A DNA stretch of 64,000 bases from JAGWBJ01 sp964291465 (GTDB taxonomy: Bacteria; Chloroflexota; Dehalococcoidia; Lucifugimonadales; JAGWBF01): the NCBI GenBank assembly GCA_964291465.2, contig OZ219928.1, positions 124,001 to 188,000 on the forward strand, written 5' to 3'. This document shows positions 8,228 through 17,107 of this stretch, piece by piece. The position numbers and the translations under genes are program-made. The first letter of the stretch is position 1; every line of letters starts with the position of its first letter. The notes beneath the pieces are model-generated. The model searched no databases. It was not told the DNA's origin and saw only the letters and a program-made list of their open reading frames with translations.

Positions 8228-9106
8228 CTACGGGCCGGCCCCGCGCTGCCGCTTGAGGAACTCCTCCAGGTCCTGGACCAGCTCCTCGGGCTGGGGCATC
8301 TCGCCCCCGCTCACCACGTGGGCCTCGTCGTACCGCTGCTCCAGCTTGTGGACGTAGGAGCGGATCTGGCTGTCGTCCCCCACGGCCTTCTCCACCTCCC
8401 GGTCGAAGGTGTCCGCCGCCGAGCCGAGCTCGTCCAGGGAGACGTTCATGTCCAGGATGCGGTACAGGTTGCTGGCCAGGGCGTAGCTCACCCGGTAGTT
8501 GGGCGCCGCGTGGAGGTAGTGAGGGGTGTGGCCCCAGATGGTCGCGAACTCCATCCCCCGGTCGTTGCAGGCCTCCATGACGGCGGATGTTATACCCGTG
8601 GGGCCCTGGTAGTTGGACGCCACCACCCGCTCCTCCAGGGACTTTCTCAGCTCCGGCCTGTTGGCCGTGCCCGACACCCGGACACCCCGGGTGTGGGGCA
8701 CGGCGTCCAGCAACGACCCCAGGTGAAGGACGGTCTCGACGCCCCATCTCTGGGCGGGCTCCAGGAGGGCCCGGCAGTAGGTCTTCCACCGCAGGCCCGG
8801 CTCGAGGCCCAGGAAGAACATGAGACCCGTCGACCTGTCCCCGGAGACCCAGTAGAACAGCTCGTTGGCGGGCCACCTGATCACCCTGTCCCCGGCGCTG
8901 TTGATGCTGGTCTGGGGGCGCACCTGGGTGAAGTCGTAGAACTCCTCGGGGTCCATCTCCGCGAACCTGCGGGCCGGCAGCTTCCTCAGGAAGTACCGTA
9001 TGGCCCCGCTGGCGCCCTCGCCGGCGTCGGGCCAGCCCTTGAACGCCGTCACCAGGTGGGTTATGGGGATGGGGGGATCTTCGGTTATGGTCATGTAGTG
9101 GGACAT
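8228..9106 (-). CDS. PAC2 family protein
   Basis: A 292-residue member of the PAC2 (proteasome assembly chaperone-like, formerly DUF75) family. The pattern starts with the P-x-x-I-x-x-F-x-G-W-x-D-A-G run (ITHLVTAFKGWPDAGEGASG) and continues with VLHLGSLLDAVPHTR, then GPTGITSAVMEACNDRGMEF and IWGHTPHYLHAAPN. In bacteria the role is unknown; relatives occur next to ATP-grasp enzymes or proteasome genes, but neither is seen here. ATG 9106 is chosen for the AAGG ten bases upstream and because longer starts add a basic tail with no family similarity. It is a single gene, with the frameshifted oxidoreductase divergent to it. Confidence 0.85.
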   Translation of the reverse strand: MSHYMTITEDPPIPITHLVTAFKGWPDAGEGASGAIRYFLRKLPARRFAEMDPEEFYDFTQVRPQTSINSAGDRVIRWPANELFYWVSGDRSTGLMFFLGLEPGLRWKTYCRALLEPAQRWGVETVLHLGSLLDAVPHTRGVRVSGTANRPELRKSLEERVVASNYQGPTGITSAVMEACNDRGMEFATIWGHTPHYLHAAPNYRVSYALASNLYRILDMNVSLDELGSAADTFDREVEKAVGDDSQIRSYVHKLEQRYDEAHVVSGGEMPQPEELVQDLEEFLKRQRGAGP

Positions 9107-9422
9107 GTTATCGAGCCTTGCTGAACGACGTGGGGGAGCCCTGTGCCGGGGCGCGGGCGCGACCCGTCCACTAAGATTATACACCCCGTCCCAAGGGCAG
9201 CGGCATGGTGCTCGCCGGCATGGATAGATTCCTCACTCCGCTCCGCTGCGTTCGGAATGACAGCCAACGGGCTATGCAAGAGTCTCCTTTCGCGGGAGTG
9301 ACAGAGCCAGGGCAAGTCGCGTCACGTGCCTTCTTTGACACGGGTACGGGCCTTCACTATACTCCCACCCAAGCCGGGACCCCTGGATGCAGCGTAGACG
9401 CCCGGGCGAAGGAGGCCCCCCC
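9107..9422. other. Intergenic region with a dispersed repeat
   Basis: No gene. Positions 9227-9263 hold an imperfect palindrome (ATTCC...GGAAT) with the phrase TTCGGAATGACAG, a repeat type common in environmental Chloroflexota and other genomes. The end of the region carries GAAGGAGG, the ribosome-binding site for the gene at 9423. Confidence 0.5.
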
Positions 9423-10375
9423 ATGAAGTACGCCTTCACCGTGCCCAACCGCGGGCCCTTGGCCACGCCCGAGGCCCTGGGGAGCCTGGCCCGGAACGGG
9501 GAGGAGATGGGGTTCGACTCTCTCCAGACCGGCGACCACATCGTCGTTCCCAACAGCATCGCCTCCCGCTACCCCTACTCCCAGGGCGGCGAGTTTCCCG
9601 GCGGCGACCTGGGTGAGTCCATGGAACAGCTCACCCTGCTATCCTACCTGGCGGGACAGACGGCGCGCATCCGGCTGGTGACCAGCGTCATCATCGTCCC
9701 CACCGGAACCCCCTGGTGGTGGCCAAGACCCTGGCGACCCTGGACGTGCTGTCCGGGGGAAGGCTCGTCGTGGGGGTCGGCGCGGGCTGGATGAAGGAGG
9801 AGTTCGACGCGCTGGGCCTCCCCCCGTTCGAGGAGCGGGGGGCCGTGACCGACGAGTACATCCGCGCCTACAAGGAGCTGTGGACCAGCGACAACCCGTC
9901 CTTCGAGGGGCGGTACTGCCGCTTCTCGGACCTGTCGTCCCTGCCCCACCCCGTCCAGAAGCCCCACCCGCCCATCTGGGTGGGAGGCGAGAGCCCCAGG
10001 GCCCTGCGCCGCACCGCCGAGCTGGGGGACGCCTGGTACCCCATCGGCTCCAACCCCGACTTCCCCATGGGCACGCCGGAGCAGCTTGCCGACGGCATAA
10101 GGCGGCTGGGCAACCGCGCCCGCAGGGCGGGGAGGGACCCCTCGGAGGTCCAGGTGGTCTACCGGACCCCCGACTACCGGCTGGACGCCGGCGACGCGCC
10201 CGAGGGACGCGCGCCCTTTACCGGGAGCGCCGGCCAGATAGCGGCGGACGTACGCGCCTACGAAGCGATGGGCGTGGGATACCTGGTGCTGGACTTCACG
10301 CGCAACGCCCGCAGCGTCGACGAGTGCCTGGGCCACATGGAAGCGTTCACGACCCGGGTGGTCCCTCAGGTCTAA
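9423..10375 (+). pseudogene. LLM-class flavin-dependent oxidoreductase, frameshifted
   Basis: A luciferase-like monooxygenase-family protein, probably F420- or FMN-dependent, split by one missing base. The first frame runs from ATG 9423 (MKYAFTVPNRGPLATPE) through RIRLVTSVIIVP. The family continuation RNPLVVAKTLATLDVLSGGR is found in another frame from about 9703, including GGRLVVGVGAGWMKEEF, and continues to 10375. A single base absent after 9701 would restore a standard protein of about 318 residues (a codon of the form xAC before CGG-AAC-CCC). A strong AGGAGG precedes the start. It is either a real recent pseudogene or a sequencing/assembly error; the rest of the frame is clean, favouring error or very recent loss. 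Confidence 0.8.
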
Positions 10376-10419
10376 CCGCCTACCCCTAGCCGCGCCCGCG
10401 GAAAGGCCGGCCAGGGGCC

Positions 10420-11262
10420 CTACAGGACCTTCGCCGCCAGTCCCTCCAGGTCCCTGGCGGCGGTTTCACCCACGGGGGTCGGGAGGGAAACGATGGCCCG
10501 GTCCGCCCCCGCCTCCTGGAAGCGGCGTATCAGCTCCCGGTCGGCGTCGGCGCCGAACACGGTCACGTCGAAGCCCGCCGGGTCACGTCCCGCCGCCTCG
10601 GCCAGCTCCTCTATGGTGGCCCTCCCAGCCCTGATCTGCTCCGGGGTGACCCTCGTGGGCATCCAGCCGTCGCCCCAGGCGGCCACGCGCTTGAAGACGT
10701 TGGCGGCGAACCCGCCCAGCAGGACGGGCGGGTGGGGCTTCCGGGCGGGCTTTGGGAAGGACCGCACGGGAGGGAAGTCGTAGAACCTCCCGTGGAACTC
10801 GGCTTCCTCCCTGGTCCACAGCTCCTTCATGGCAAGGATGGACTCCCGGGTCTGGCTCCACCGGCGGGCGAAGTCGCCGCCCATTATCTCCGTCTCTTCC
10901 TTCAGCCAGCCGGCGCCGATGCCGAAGATGAACCGGCCGCCGGACAGCATGTCCAGCGTCGCGATCTCCTTGGCCAGCAGTAGGGGGTTGCGCTCGGGGA
11001 CCAGGCATATCCCCGTGCCCAGGTTCAGGGTGGTGGTGACGGCCGAGGCCCTGGCCAGCCCCATGAAGGGGTCCGCCACGTGGGCCATGTCCGGGGGGAT
11101 GGAGCCGTCGGGGGTGCCGCCGTACCTGCTCTCGGTGTGCACGGGTATGATGGGGTGCTCGGGCAGCCAGATGGACTCGAACCCCAGGGACTCGGCCAAG
11201 GCGGCCAGCTCCGCCACGTCGGGGGAGTCGTCGATCAACCTCATGTTGACGCCTATCTTCAC
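10420..11262 (-). CDS. LLM-class F420-dependent oxidoreductase
   Basis: A 280-residue flavin-dependent oxidoreductase of the luciferase-like (PF00296) TIM-barrel family, probably using F420 or FMN. Family marks are MKIGVNMRLID at the start, SLGFESIWLPEHPIIP, LVPERNPLLLAKEIATLDMLSGGR and FGIGAGWLKEE. GTG 11262 follows GAGAGGAGA. The substrate is unknown. It converges on the frameshifted relative at 9423-10375, so two of the window's four family members are neighbours. Confidence 0.88.
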   Translation of the reverse strand: MKIGVNMRLIDDSPDVAELAALAESLGFESIWLPEHPIIPVHTESRYGGTPDGSIPPDMAHVADPFMGLARASAVTTTLNLGTGICLVPERNPLLLAKEIATLDMLSGGRFIFGIGAGWLKEETEIMGGDFARRWSQTRESILAMKELWTREEAEFHGRFYDFPPVRSFPKPARKPHPPVLLGGFAANVFKRVAAWGDGWMPTRVTPEQIRAGRATIEELAEAAGRDPAGFDVTVFGADADRELIRRFQEAGADRAIVSLPTPVGETAARDLEGLAAKVL

Positions 11263-11316
11263 GGCCTGTCTCCTCTCGAGGCGGTTGGCCCAATGTTATC
11301 AGCGGCCCCCATGTTA

Positions 11317-12480
11317 TCAACGGGCAGCGTCTTCGTCGAGGGCGGCCGGGGGCCCGGCCCGGCTTCCAACCCTGTAGACGTGGTGCTCGTTGACGCCGGT
11401 CACCACCCTGGTGAAGCCCTCCATAAGCCGGTCCAGCGCCTCGTCCCCCGTGTCCACCAGCAACGGCCCTCCCTCCAGGGCCAGCAGCTTCTCCCTGGTC
11501 GCCGCCACGATGACGTTCTCGGTCCCGATTTCCCTGAGCACCTCCGGGCTGACCTGCTGGTTGCCCCGCCCCAGGATGTAGCCCTGGCCTCCGATGACAC
11601 CCAGTACCAGCTTGCACGGCATGGCGCGGACCACCTCCAGGAGGTGTGCCTCGTTGGCGTCCCGGCGCTCCAGGCGTCCGTCCAGGACCACGTCCACGCC
11701 CAGCAGCGTGCCCTCCAGTCCCAGGGCGTCCATGACCGCCCCGGCGGTGGTGCCGGGGCCCACCACGTAGGCGGTCCCCTCCTCCATCGTCGCGGCGACC
11801 TGGGCCCCTATCCCACGCAGCGCGTCCTCCTCGGCGGGAAGGGAGCCCGCCTTGGCGCCCTGCACCATCTCCTGCTGCTCGGGGACCCTCAGGTACCCGC
11901 GGAGGGTGGCGTCCACCACGCCCCGGCGAAAGGCCTCCTCGTCCACGTCCATGACCTCGGCGTCGCGGGTGCGGGTCAGCCTGCCCGTCAGCAGCATCGA
12001 GGCCACCTCCCCGGCGTGCCGGGGCGTCAGGGCGAAGACGGCCGAGTGCATCTTCACGCCGGCGGGGATGCCCAGCGCGGGGACCCGCCGGCCCACGGCG
12101 TCGCAGATGTCCCTGGCGGTGCCGTCGCCGCCGGCGAAGAGGAGCAGGTCCACGCCATGCTCCTCCATGGCCTGGGCCGCGGCCCTGGTGTCCGCGGCGG
12201 TCGTCTCTCCCCTCACTATGGAGCCCAGCACCACCGGAGAGAAGCCGCACTCCAGGGCCTCGTCCTCTCCCATCTCTCCGGGGTAGGTGAGCACCCGGAC
12301 CCGGTCCCGGTCCCGGAGCCCGGACAATGCCTCCAGCGCCCGGACGGCCCTCGCCGGAGACCGGGGGACCGCGCCCAGGGACCTGGCCCTGCGGAGGACG
12401 TCGGGCCCGTCGCTGCCCTTCAGCCCCACCCTGCCCCCGACGCCGGCGACGGGGTTCACCACCAGGCCCAGCTTCTTCAT
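11317..12480 (-). CDS. ATP-NAD kinase family protein (AcoX-like)
   Basis: A 387-residue protein related to NAD kinases and to AcoX (COG3199). The N-terminal LGLVVNPVAGVGGRVGLKGSDG is followed by a diacylglycerol/NAD-kinase motif, LLLFAGGDGTARDI (GGDGTAR, near residue 117). YVVGPGTTAGAVMDALG and LLGVDVV also match the family. AcoX proteins are found in acetoin-catabolism clusters but their activity is unproven; no acetoin genes are seen here. It lies upstream of the LLM oxidoreductase on the same strand with a 54-bp gap. Confidence 0.83.
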   Translation of the reverse strand: MKKLGLVVNPVAGVGGRVGLKGSDGPDVLRRARSLGAVPRSPARAVRALEALSGLRDRDRVRVLTYPGEMGEDEALECGFSPVVLGSIVRGETTAADTRAAAQAMEEHGVDLLLFAGGDGTARDICDAVGRRVPALGIPAGVKMHSAVFALTPRHAGEVASMLLTGRLTRTRDAEVMDVDEEAFRRGVVDATLRGYLRVPEQQEMVQGAKAGSLPAEEDALRGIGAQVAATMEEGTAYVVGPGTTAGAVMDALGLEGTLLGVDVVLDGRLERRDANEAHLLEVVRAMPCKLVLGVIGGQGYILGRGNQQVSPEVLREIGTENVIVAATREKLLALEGGPLLVDTGDEALDRLMEGFTRVVTGVNEHHVYRVGSRAGPPAALDEDAAR

Positions 12481-12622
12481 CGGCCCGCTTCACCCCTCTC
12501 GCCGGTCTGCCCTGGGCACTAGGGCGAGTATACCACCGGTCGGGAATCCGTCACCCATCCCTTGCCGGAACTGCCGGGCCGTGCCCCTGGCCTGCCATCC
12601 GCTCCAGGCACATGCAGCCTTG

Positions 12623-12649
12623 ATTGTTCGTACCCATAGGTGCGACAAT
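12623..12649. promoter_or_regulatory. Imperfect inverted repeat, candidate HicB operator
   Basis: ATTGTTCGTACC and GGTGCGACAAT face each other across CATA, 41 bp before the HicB-type start codon. HicB-type antitoxins with a DNA-binding domain repress their own promoters, so this is a plausible operator; this is inferred only from position and symmetry. Confidence 0.4.
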
Positions 12650-12690
12650 GAAGCCGTGACGGACAGGGCATTAATAGATCGTGGTGACAC

Positions 12691-13155
12691 ATGCGGTACG
12701 TTTATCCGTGCATCTTGAGCCCCGAAGCAGACGGCGGGTTCTCGGTGTCCTTTCCGGATGTGGCAGGCGCCAACACCGGCGGCGCCACGCGGGAGGAGGC
12801 GCTCCGCATGGCCGAAGACGCCCTGGTCGCCGCCCTCGGCGCCTATCACCGTCTTCGCCGGGAGATTCCGCTCCCGAGCCCTGTGGGAGAGGGATATGAG
12901 GCCATACGGCTCGAACCCGTCGCAGCCGCCAAGATAGCCCTTGGTACGGCCATGCGGCAACAGGGACTCAGCAACATCCGGCTGGCCAAGATACTCGGTG
13001 TTACCGAATCCGCCGTCAGAAAGCTCCTCAACCCGGACCATCGCTCCCACATCAGCACCATTGACAGGGCCCTTCAGGCCGTGGGGCGCTCTCTTATCGT
13101 GGAGGACCAGCCTGCGGTCCAGCAACCCAACAGTCCCGCCTTGACCTCCACCTAA
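12691..13155 (+). CDS. HicB-type antitoxin with helix-turn-helix domain, no HicA partner
   Basis: A 154-residue HicB-like protein. The N-terminal partial RNase-H-like fold is seen in the pattern DGGFSVSFPDVAGANTGGATREEALRMAEDAL (residues 11-42). The C-terminal half is an XRE-like helix-turn-helix (GLSNIRLAKILGVTESAVRKLL). Such proteins neutralise the HicA mRNA interferase and autorepress. No HicA reading frame of about 60 residues was found on either side, so this is an orphan antitoxin or a stand-alone regulator. ATG 12691 immediately follows GTGGTGACAC, with no good Shine-Dalgarno. Confidence 0.83.
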   Translation: MRYVYPCILSPEADGGFSVSFPDVAGANTGGATREEALRMAEDALVAALGAYHRLRREIPLPSPVGEGYEAIRLEPVAAAKIALGTAMRQQGLSNIRLAKILGVTESAVRKLLNPDHRSHISTIDRALQAVGRSLIVEDQPAVQQPNSPALTST

Positions 13156-13305
13156 GGGCGATTCGACGAGTCCTGTGGGCACCCTATCCTGTTCGATGCT
13201 ATGATAGTGACCGTACGCCTAGAGAGGCCATGCAGGCAAAGCCGGTTGGCGTTGGCTGGAATAGTGGGCCCGGCTTGCCGGGCGGGGTGCCCGATATGGG
13301 CTTGG

Positions 13306-13381
13306 TGGTGGCAACGGGAGGGTTCGAACCTCCGACCTAGCGCTTATGAAGCGCCCGCTCTAACCACTGAGCTACGTTGCC
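13306..13381 (-). tRNA. tRNA with CAT anticodon (probably elongator tRNA-Met)
   Basis: A full cloverleaf is readable. The acceptor GGCAACG pairs with CGTTGCC, the anticodon stem-loop is GGCGC-TTCATAA-GCGCT, and the T arm is GGAGG-TTCGAAC-CTCC. Discriminator A is followed by an encoded CCA. The anticodon stem lacks the three G-C pairs of initiators. Lysidine-modified tRNA-Ile2 also has CAT and cannot be excluded. Confidence 0.92.
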
Positions 13382-13491
13382 AAGGGTAATCTAAATATAT
13401 CCAGACGGCCCCCTGGGTGTCAACGGGCCCAGCCGCCGTCGCGGACCGGCCCGGGGGGCCTGGACCAGAATGAATGTGAGGACGTAACACC

Positions 13492-14676
13492 GTGGCCCTT
13501 TCACAGAAGGTCAAGCGATTCGTGGACGAGGGCGGCTGGATACGCCGCATGTTCGAGGCCGGCATCGCCCTGAAGAGGCAGCATGGCGACGACCGGGTGT
13601 TCGACCTCTCCCTGGGCAACCCCGTCGTGGAGCCGCCGCCCGAGTTCCACCGGGAGCTGCTGCGCCTGGCCGAGCACCCCGTCAAGGGGATGCACCGCTA
13701 CATGCCCAACGCCGGGTACCCCGAGACCCGGGAGGCCGTGGCCGCCTCCCTCCGGGACGAGACCGGCATCCCCTTCGCCGCGGGACACGTCGTCATGACC
13801 TGCGGCGCCGCGGCGGCCCTGAACGTCGTCCTGAAGACCATCCTGGACCCCGGCGACGAGGTGGCCGTGTTCGCCCCCTACTTCGTGGAGTACGGCTACT
13901 ACGTCGACAACCACGGGGGCGTGCCGGTGGTGGTCCCCTGCGATAGGGACTTCCAGCCCGACCTGGAGGCCCTGGAGAGGTCCGTCAGCGAGCGGACCAG
14001 GGCCGTCATCATCAACTCCCCCAACAACCCCTCGGGCGCGGTGTACGGCGAGCCCCTGCTGAGGGACCTGGGAGAGCTGCTCACCGCCAAGGGAAGGGAG
14101 CACGGGACGGAGATATTCCTGATAAGCGACGAGCCCTACCGGCGCGTCCTGTACGACGGGCTGGTTTATCCCCAGGTGTTCCCCAGGTACGATGCGTCCA
14201 TCGCCGTGACCTCCCACGCCAAGGACCTGGCCCTGCCCGGAGAGCGCATCGGGCACGTGGCGGTGAACCCGGGCTACCCCGGCGCCGACGAGCTGGTGGA
14301 CGGGCTCACCTTCTGCAACCGCATCCTGGGCTTCGTGAACGCGCCGGCCTTCATGCAGCACGCCGTCCGGAGGATCCAGGGCGCCAGCGTGGACGTCGCC
14401 GACTACCAGCGGAAGAGGGACTACCTGCGCGGCGGGCTGACCGCCATGGGGTACTCGGTGTTCAAGCCCCAGGGGGCCTTCTACCTGTTCCCCGAGGCCC
14501 CGGGCGGCGACGACGCGGCCTTCGTGGACGAGCTGCAGAAACACAACGTGCTGGTGGTCCCCGGGAGGGGGTTCGGAACGCCCGGCTACTTCCGCATCTC
14601 CTACTGCGTCGAGGACCGGGTGCTGGAGGGAGCGCTGGAGGGGTTCGCCCGGGCGGCCCGGGCCTTCGGCCTGTAG
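13492..14676 (+). CDS. Class I/II aminotransferase (pyridoxal phosphate)
   Basis: A 394-residue fold-type I PLP enzyme. Marks are SLGNPVVEPPPEF, MPNAGYPETREAVA, the cofactor pocket CGAAAALNVVLKTILDPGDEV, INSPNNPSGAVY, SDEPYRRVLYDG, and the Schiff-base lysine in SHAKDLALPGERIGH. The C-terminal PGRGFGTPGYFRISYCV includes the substrate-carboxylate arginine. The start is GTG 13492, where homology begins. It transfers amino groups between an amino acid and a 2-oxo acid; aspartate, alanine or aromatic substrates are all possible. It stands alone between the tRNA and the convergent PEPCK-like gene. Confidence 0.9.
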   Translation: MALSQKVKRFVDEGGWIRRMFEAGIALKRQHGDDRVFDLSLGNPVVEPPPEFHRELLRLAEHPVKGMHRYMPNAGYPETREAVAASLRDETGIPFAAGHVVMTCGAAAALNVVLKTILDPGDEVAVFAPYFVEYGYYVDNHGGVPVVVPCDRDFQPDLEALERSVSERTRAVIINSPNNPSGAVYGEPLLRDLGELLTAKGREHGTEIFLISDEPYRRVLYDGLVYPQVFPRYDASIAVTSHAKDLALPGERIGHVAVNPGYPGADELVDGLTFCNRILGFVNAPAFMQHAVRRIQGASVDVADYQRKRDYLRGGLTAMGYSVFKPQGAFYLFPEAPGGDDAAFVDELQKHNVLVVPGRGFGTPGYFRISYCVEDRVLEGALEGFARAARAFGL

Positions 14677-14677
14677 C

Positions 14678-16960
14678 CTACAGCACCAGCCCGACCTTGT
14701 TCAGCAGGTCGTCGCTCTCGCCCGGCAGGTGCAGTCCGCTGTCCCGGTACTTGGCGGCCAGGGCCGAAAGGTCGGCGTTCCGGGGGCGGGTTCCCCTGCC
14801 CAGGTGGTCGGCAAGCTCCGGCAGGCTGTTGTAAGCCTGGTCCACGTTCCAGTAGAACGACAGCAGCCAGGCCAGCTCCCGCTCGTTGTCCGGGTTCGGT
14901 ATGTCCCGCAGGTCGTACAGGTCGTTGGTCACCCTGGTGTAACGCAGGATCCCCGCCTTGTCTGAGGCGTCCCGCCCGTAGTACCGCCTGCGGCTCAGCT
15001 CGGCGATGCGGCGGGCGTACTCCTGGTTGCCATAGATATTCCAGGGCAACCACTCCTGGGAGAGGTCCACCGCCGTGTTGCCGTTGGCGTCGACGATGGC
15101 CACTGCAACGTCGGAGCCCAGCACCGGGTCGTGCTCGAACTTCACGGCCTCCCGCAGCAGGGCCTCCTGGAGCATCAGGGTCAGCTCCCTGGGTATCTTC
15201 CTGTAGGCGGCCCCACTGGCCTCTTCGTTCGTGTCGGCGCCCACGCCGCCGGTGTTGAAGGCGTAGTAGTGCTGGGGCAGGCCCCCCGCCTCCATCTCCC
15301 GGAGGATGTGGAACATCAGGTTGGCGTTGTCGTCCTCCAGCCCGATGATGAAGGGGTCCGAGAAGTACTCCACGTAGGGCCTGCCGATGGCGCCGATGGC
15401 GGCCCCCATCTGCACCGCCTCGCCGTACATCAGGATGCGTATGTACTGCTGCAGGGTGACCCGCCTCAGCGGCGGGATCACCGTGTTCTGCCGCATCACC
15501 GCCTGCCAGAAGACCCGGTCGGTGTGCTCCATGGGCACGTGGACCGACTCCTCCAGGTCCCCTCCGGTGATGGAGCGCATCAGGTGCTGGGAGCCCTTGC
15601 GCTCCAGCAGCCTGAGACGGGACAGGATCATCCGCATGTTGCGGACGGGGTTCTCCCCGTACTTGGGCGTGCCCGTGTCCGGGTCCACGGGCACGTTCTC
15701 CAGCATCTCGTCCGAATTGGGGGCCTCTGCGCTGCCCCTCAGGGTGTCGTAGGTGATGGGGTCGTCGTCGCGGGTCAGGCCGAAGGGCACCGCGTACAGG
15801 CTGTTCTCGGTGCCGTCGATGGAGTAGGGCACGGTGACGGTCTTCCCGTCGTGGACGCTCTCGACGGGAGGCTGGAGCCGCTGGAGGAGGACGATGTCGT
15901 CGTTCATGGGGTAGACCCCCTCCGCGGGGTCCTCGGGGAGGCCCAGGGTCCGGGCAAGCTGGCTGTTGGCCAGCTCGATCATGATGGTCAGGGTGCTCTT
16001 GCCGTGGAGGGACGGCCCGACGGTGACCAGGGCCGTGTTGGCCATCTTTCCCTGCAGCGTCTTGGTCCGCGCCATGCTTAAGGCCGCCTGCACCGCCAGC
16101 CCCTGGGCCTGCTTGACCAGGAACATGGCGATGGAGAGGGGGCCCATCTTGTGCTCGCCCACGTAGTCGAACCCCAGGTGGAGGGACAGTCCCTTGGTCG
16201 GGGCCTTGAAGACGAGCTGGGTGAGGCCGGCCTCCCTGACCCGCTGTTTGAGGGCCTCGTCCAGGCCCAGGTCCTCCAGCCAGTGGGGGATGGACACCTC
16301 CACGATGTCCGGGGGCGAGGTCCACTCCTCCCTGGGCAGGTCGAAGGTGAGCTGGCGCCACATCCGGGGGACCTGCATGTACCGGCCGCCGAAGAGGAGC
16401 TGCCTGGCGTGGAAGGAGCGCCCCGGGGCGTCGCCGATCTGCCGGTCGGACTGGATCACCGTCTCGCCCGAGTCCAGGAGCTCCCTGAGACGCCCGTTGA
16501 TGTGCGCCAGCACGTCGGCGAACAGCTCCTGGCTCTCGGCGCTGAAGGCCAGGGCGTCCCGGTTCCTGGAGAAGCCGTCGATGAAGTACTGGGTCAGGTC
16601 GGGCCGGCGGACCACCCCCAGCTGGCTGAAGAATGCCAGGCCGCCGTTGTCGAGACGGACCACCGCCTCGGGCCACGCCCGCGCCGCCGCCCTTCCGGCG
16701 GCGTTGGCCTCGGCCGCCGCCTTGTCCAGCTCCTCCGCCTCCCGCCGGACCCTGTCCTGGTCCGCCTGTGGCATGTCCTGGAGGACGGGCATCTTGGACA
16801 GTATCCAGTCGTCGGGCGGGTTGAAGAGGTGGGCTTCGGGCCGGTGGCCCTCCCTGGCCAGCGCCACCAGTCGGTCCAGCTCGCGCTCGAACTCCCGGTT
16901 TATGGGAGGCCCTTCGAGGAGCGAGGGCCTCGCCCCGCCGTTGTCACTCTCGTCTGGCAA
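14678..16960 (-). CDS. PEPCK-like P-loop protein of unknown function
   Basis: A 760-residue protein that I cannot assign to a named family. The middle resembles ATP-type phosphoenolpyruvate carboxykinase: FDYVGEHKMGPLSIAMF (264-280) echoes the T-x-Y-x-G-E-x-K-x-G segment, GPSLHGKST (315-323) sits where PEPCK has G-L-S-G-T-G-K-T, and NDDIVLL (353-359) sits where PEPCK has its acidic metal motif. The P-loop is followed by TLTIMIE. The N-terminal 250 and C-terminal 350 residues look unrelated to PEPCK. No signal peptide or membrane segment. TTG 16960 follows AGGGGG. It ends 1 bp past the stop of the convergent aminotransferase. A kinase or carboxykinase-like role is inference from the motifs. 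Confidence 0.65.
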   Translation of the reverse strand: MPDESDNGGARPSLLEGPPINREFERELDRLVALAREGHRPEAHLFNPPDDWILSKMPVLQDMPQADQDRVRREAEELDKAAAEANAAGRAAARAWPEAVVRLDNGGLAFFSQLGVVRRPDLTQYFIDGFSRNRDALAFSAESQELFADVLAHINGRLRELLDSGETVIQSDRQIGDAPGRSFHARQLLFGGRYMQVPRMWRQLTFDLPREEWTSPPDIVEVSIPHWLEDLGLDEALKQRVREAGLTQLVFKAPTKGLSLHLGFDYVGEHKMGPLSIAMFLVKQAQGLAVQAALSMARTKTLQGKMANTALVTVGPSLHGKSTLTIMIELANSQLARTLGLPEDPAEGVYPMNDDIVLLQRLQPPVESVHDGKTVTVPYSIDGTENSLYAVPFGLTRDDDPITYDTLRGSAEAPNSDEMLENVPVDPDTGTPKYGENPVRNMRMILSRLRLLERKGSQHLMRSITGGDLEESVHVPMEHTDRVFWQAVMRQNTVIPPLRRVTLQQYIRILMYGEAVQMGAAIGAIGRPYVEYFSDPFIIGLEDDNANLMFHILREMEAGGLPQHYYAFNTGGVGADTNEEASGAAYRKIPRELTLMLQEALLREAVKFEHDPVLGSDVAVAIVDANGNTAVDLSQEWLPWNIYGNQEYARRIAELSRRRYYGRDASDKAGILRYTRVTNDLYDLRDIPNPDNERELAWLLSFYWNVDQAYNSLPELADHLGRGTRPRNADLSALAAKYRDSGLHLPGESDDLLNKVGLVL

Positions 16961-17107
16961 CTTGCCCCCTGTATATGTGGGCTTATTTGTGCGCTTGTTT
17001 GTGCGCCGGCTACCCTTCGAAGCGCCCCGTCAGGGTGTCCGACTATCCTACAGGCTTACGCCATTGGTGTCAAAGAACGGGCGCTCCGGACCGTCTGTAT
17101 GGAAGGC

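Noticed and set aside
8074..8256. Small plus-strand open frames between the DUF1800 and PAC2 genes
   Set aside because: They overlap palindromic repeats and have no ribosome-binding sites or family features.
9701..9716. Selenocysteine or programmed recoding in the split flavin oxidoreductase
   Set aside because: The two parts are in different frames with no in-frame TGA and no slippery heptamer; a simple one-base loss explains it.
13306..13381. Initiator tRNA-fMet
   Set aside because: The anticodon stem lacks the GGG/CCC pairs, and the first acceptor pair G-C is a normal pair, whereas initiators have a mismatch there.
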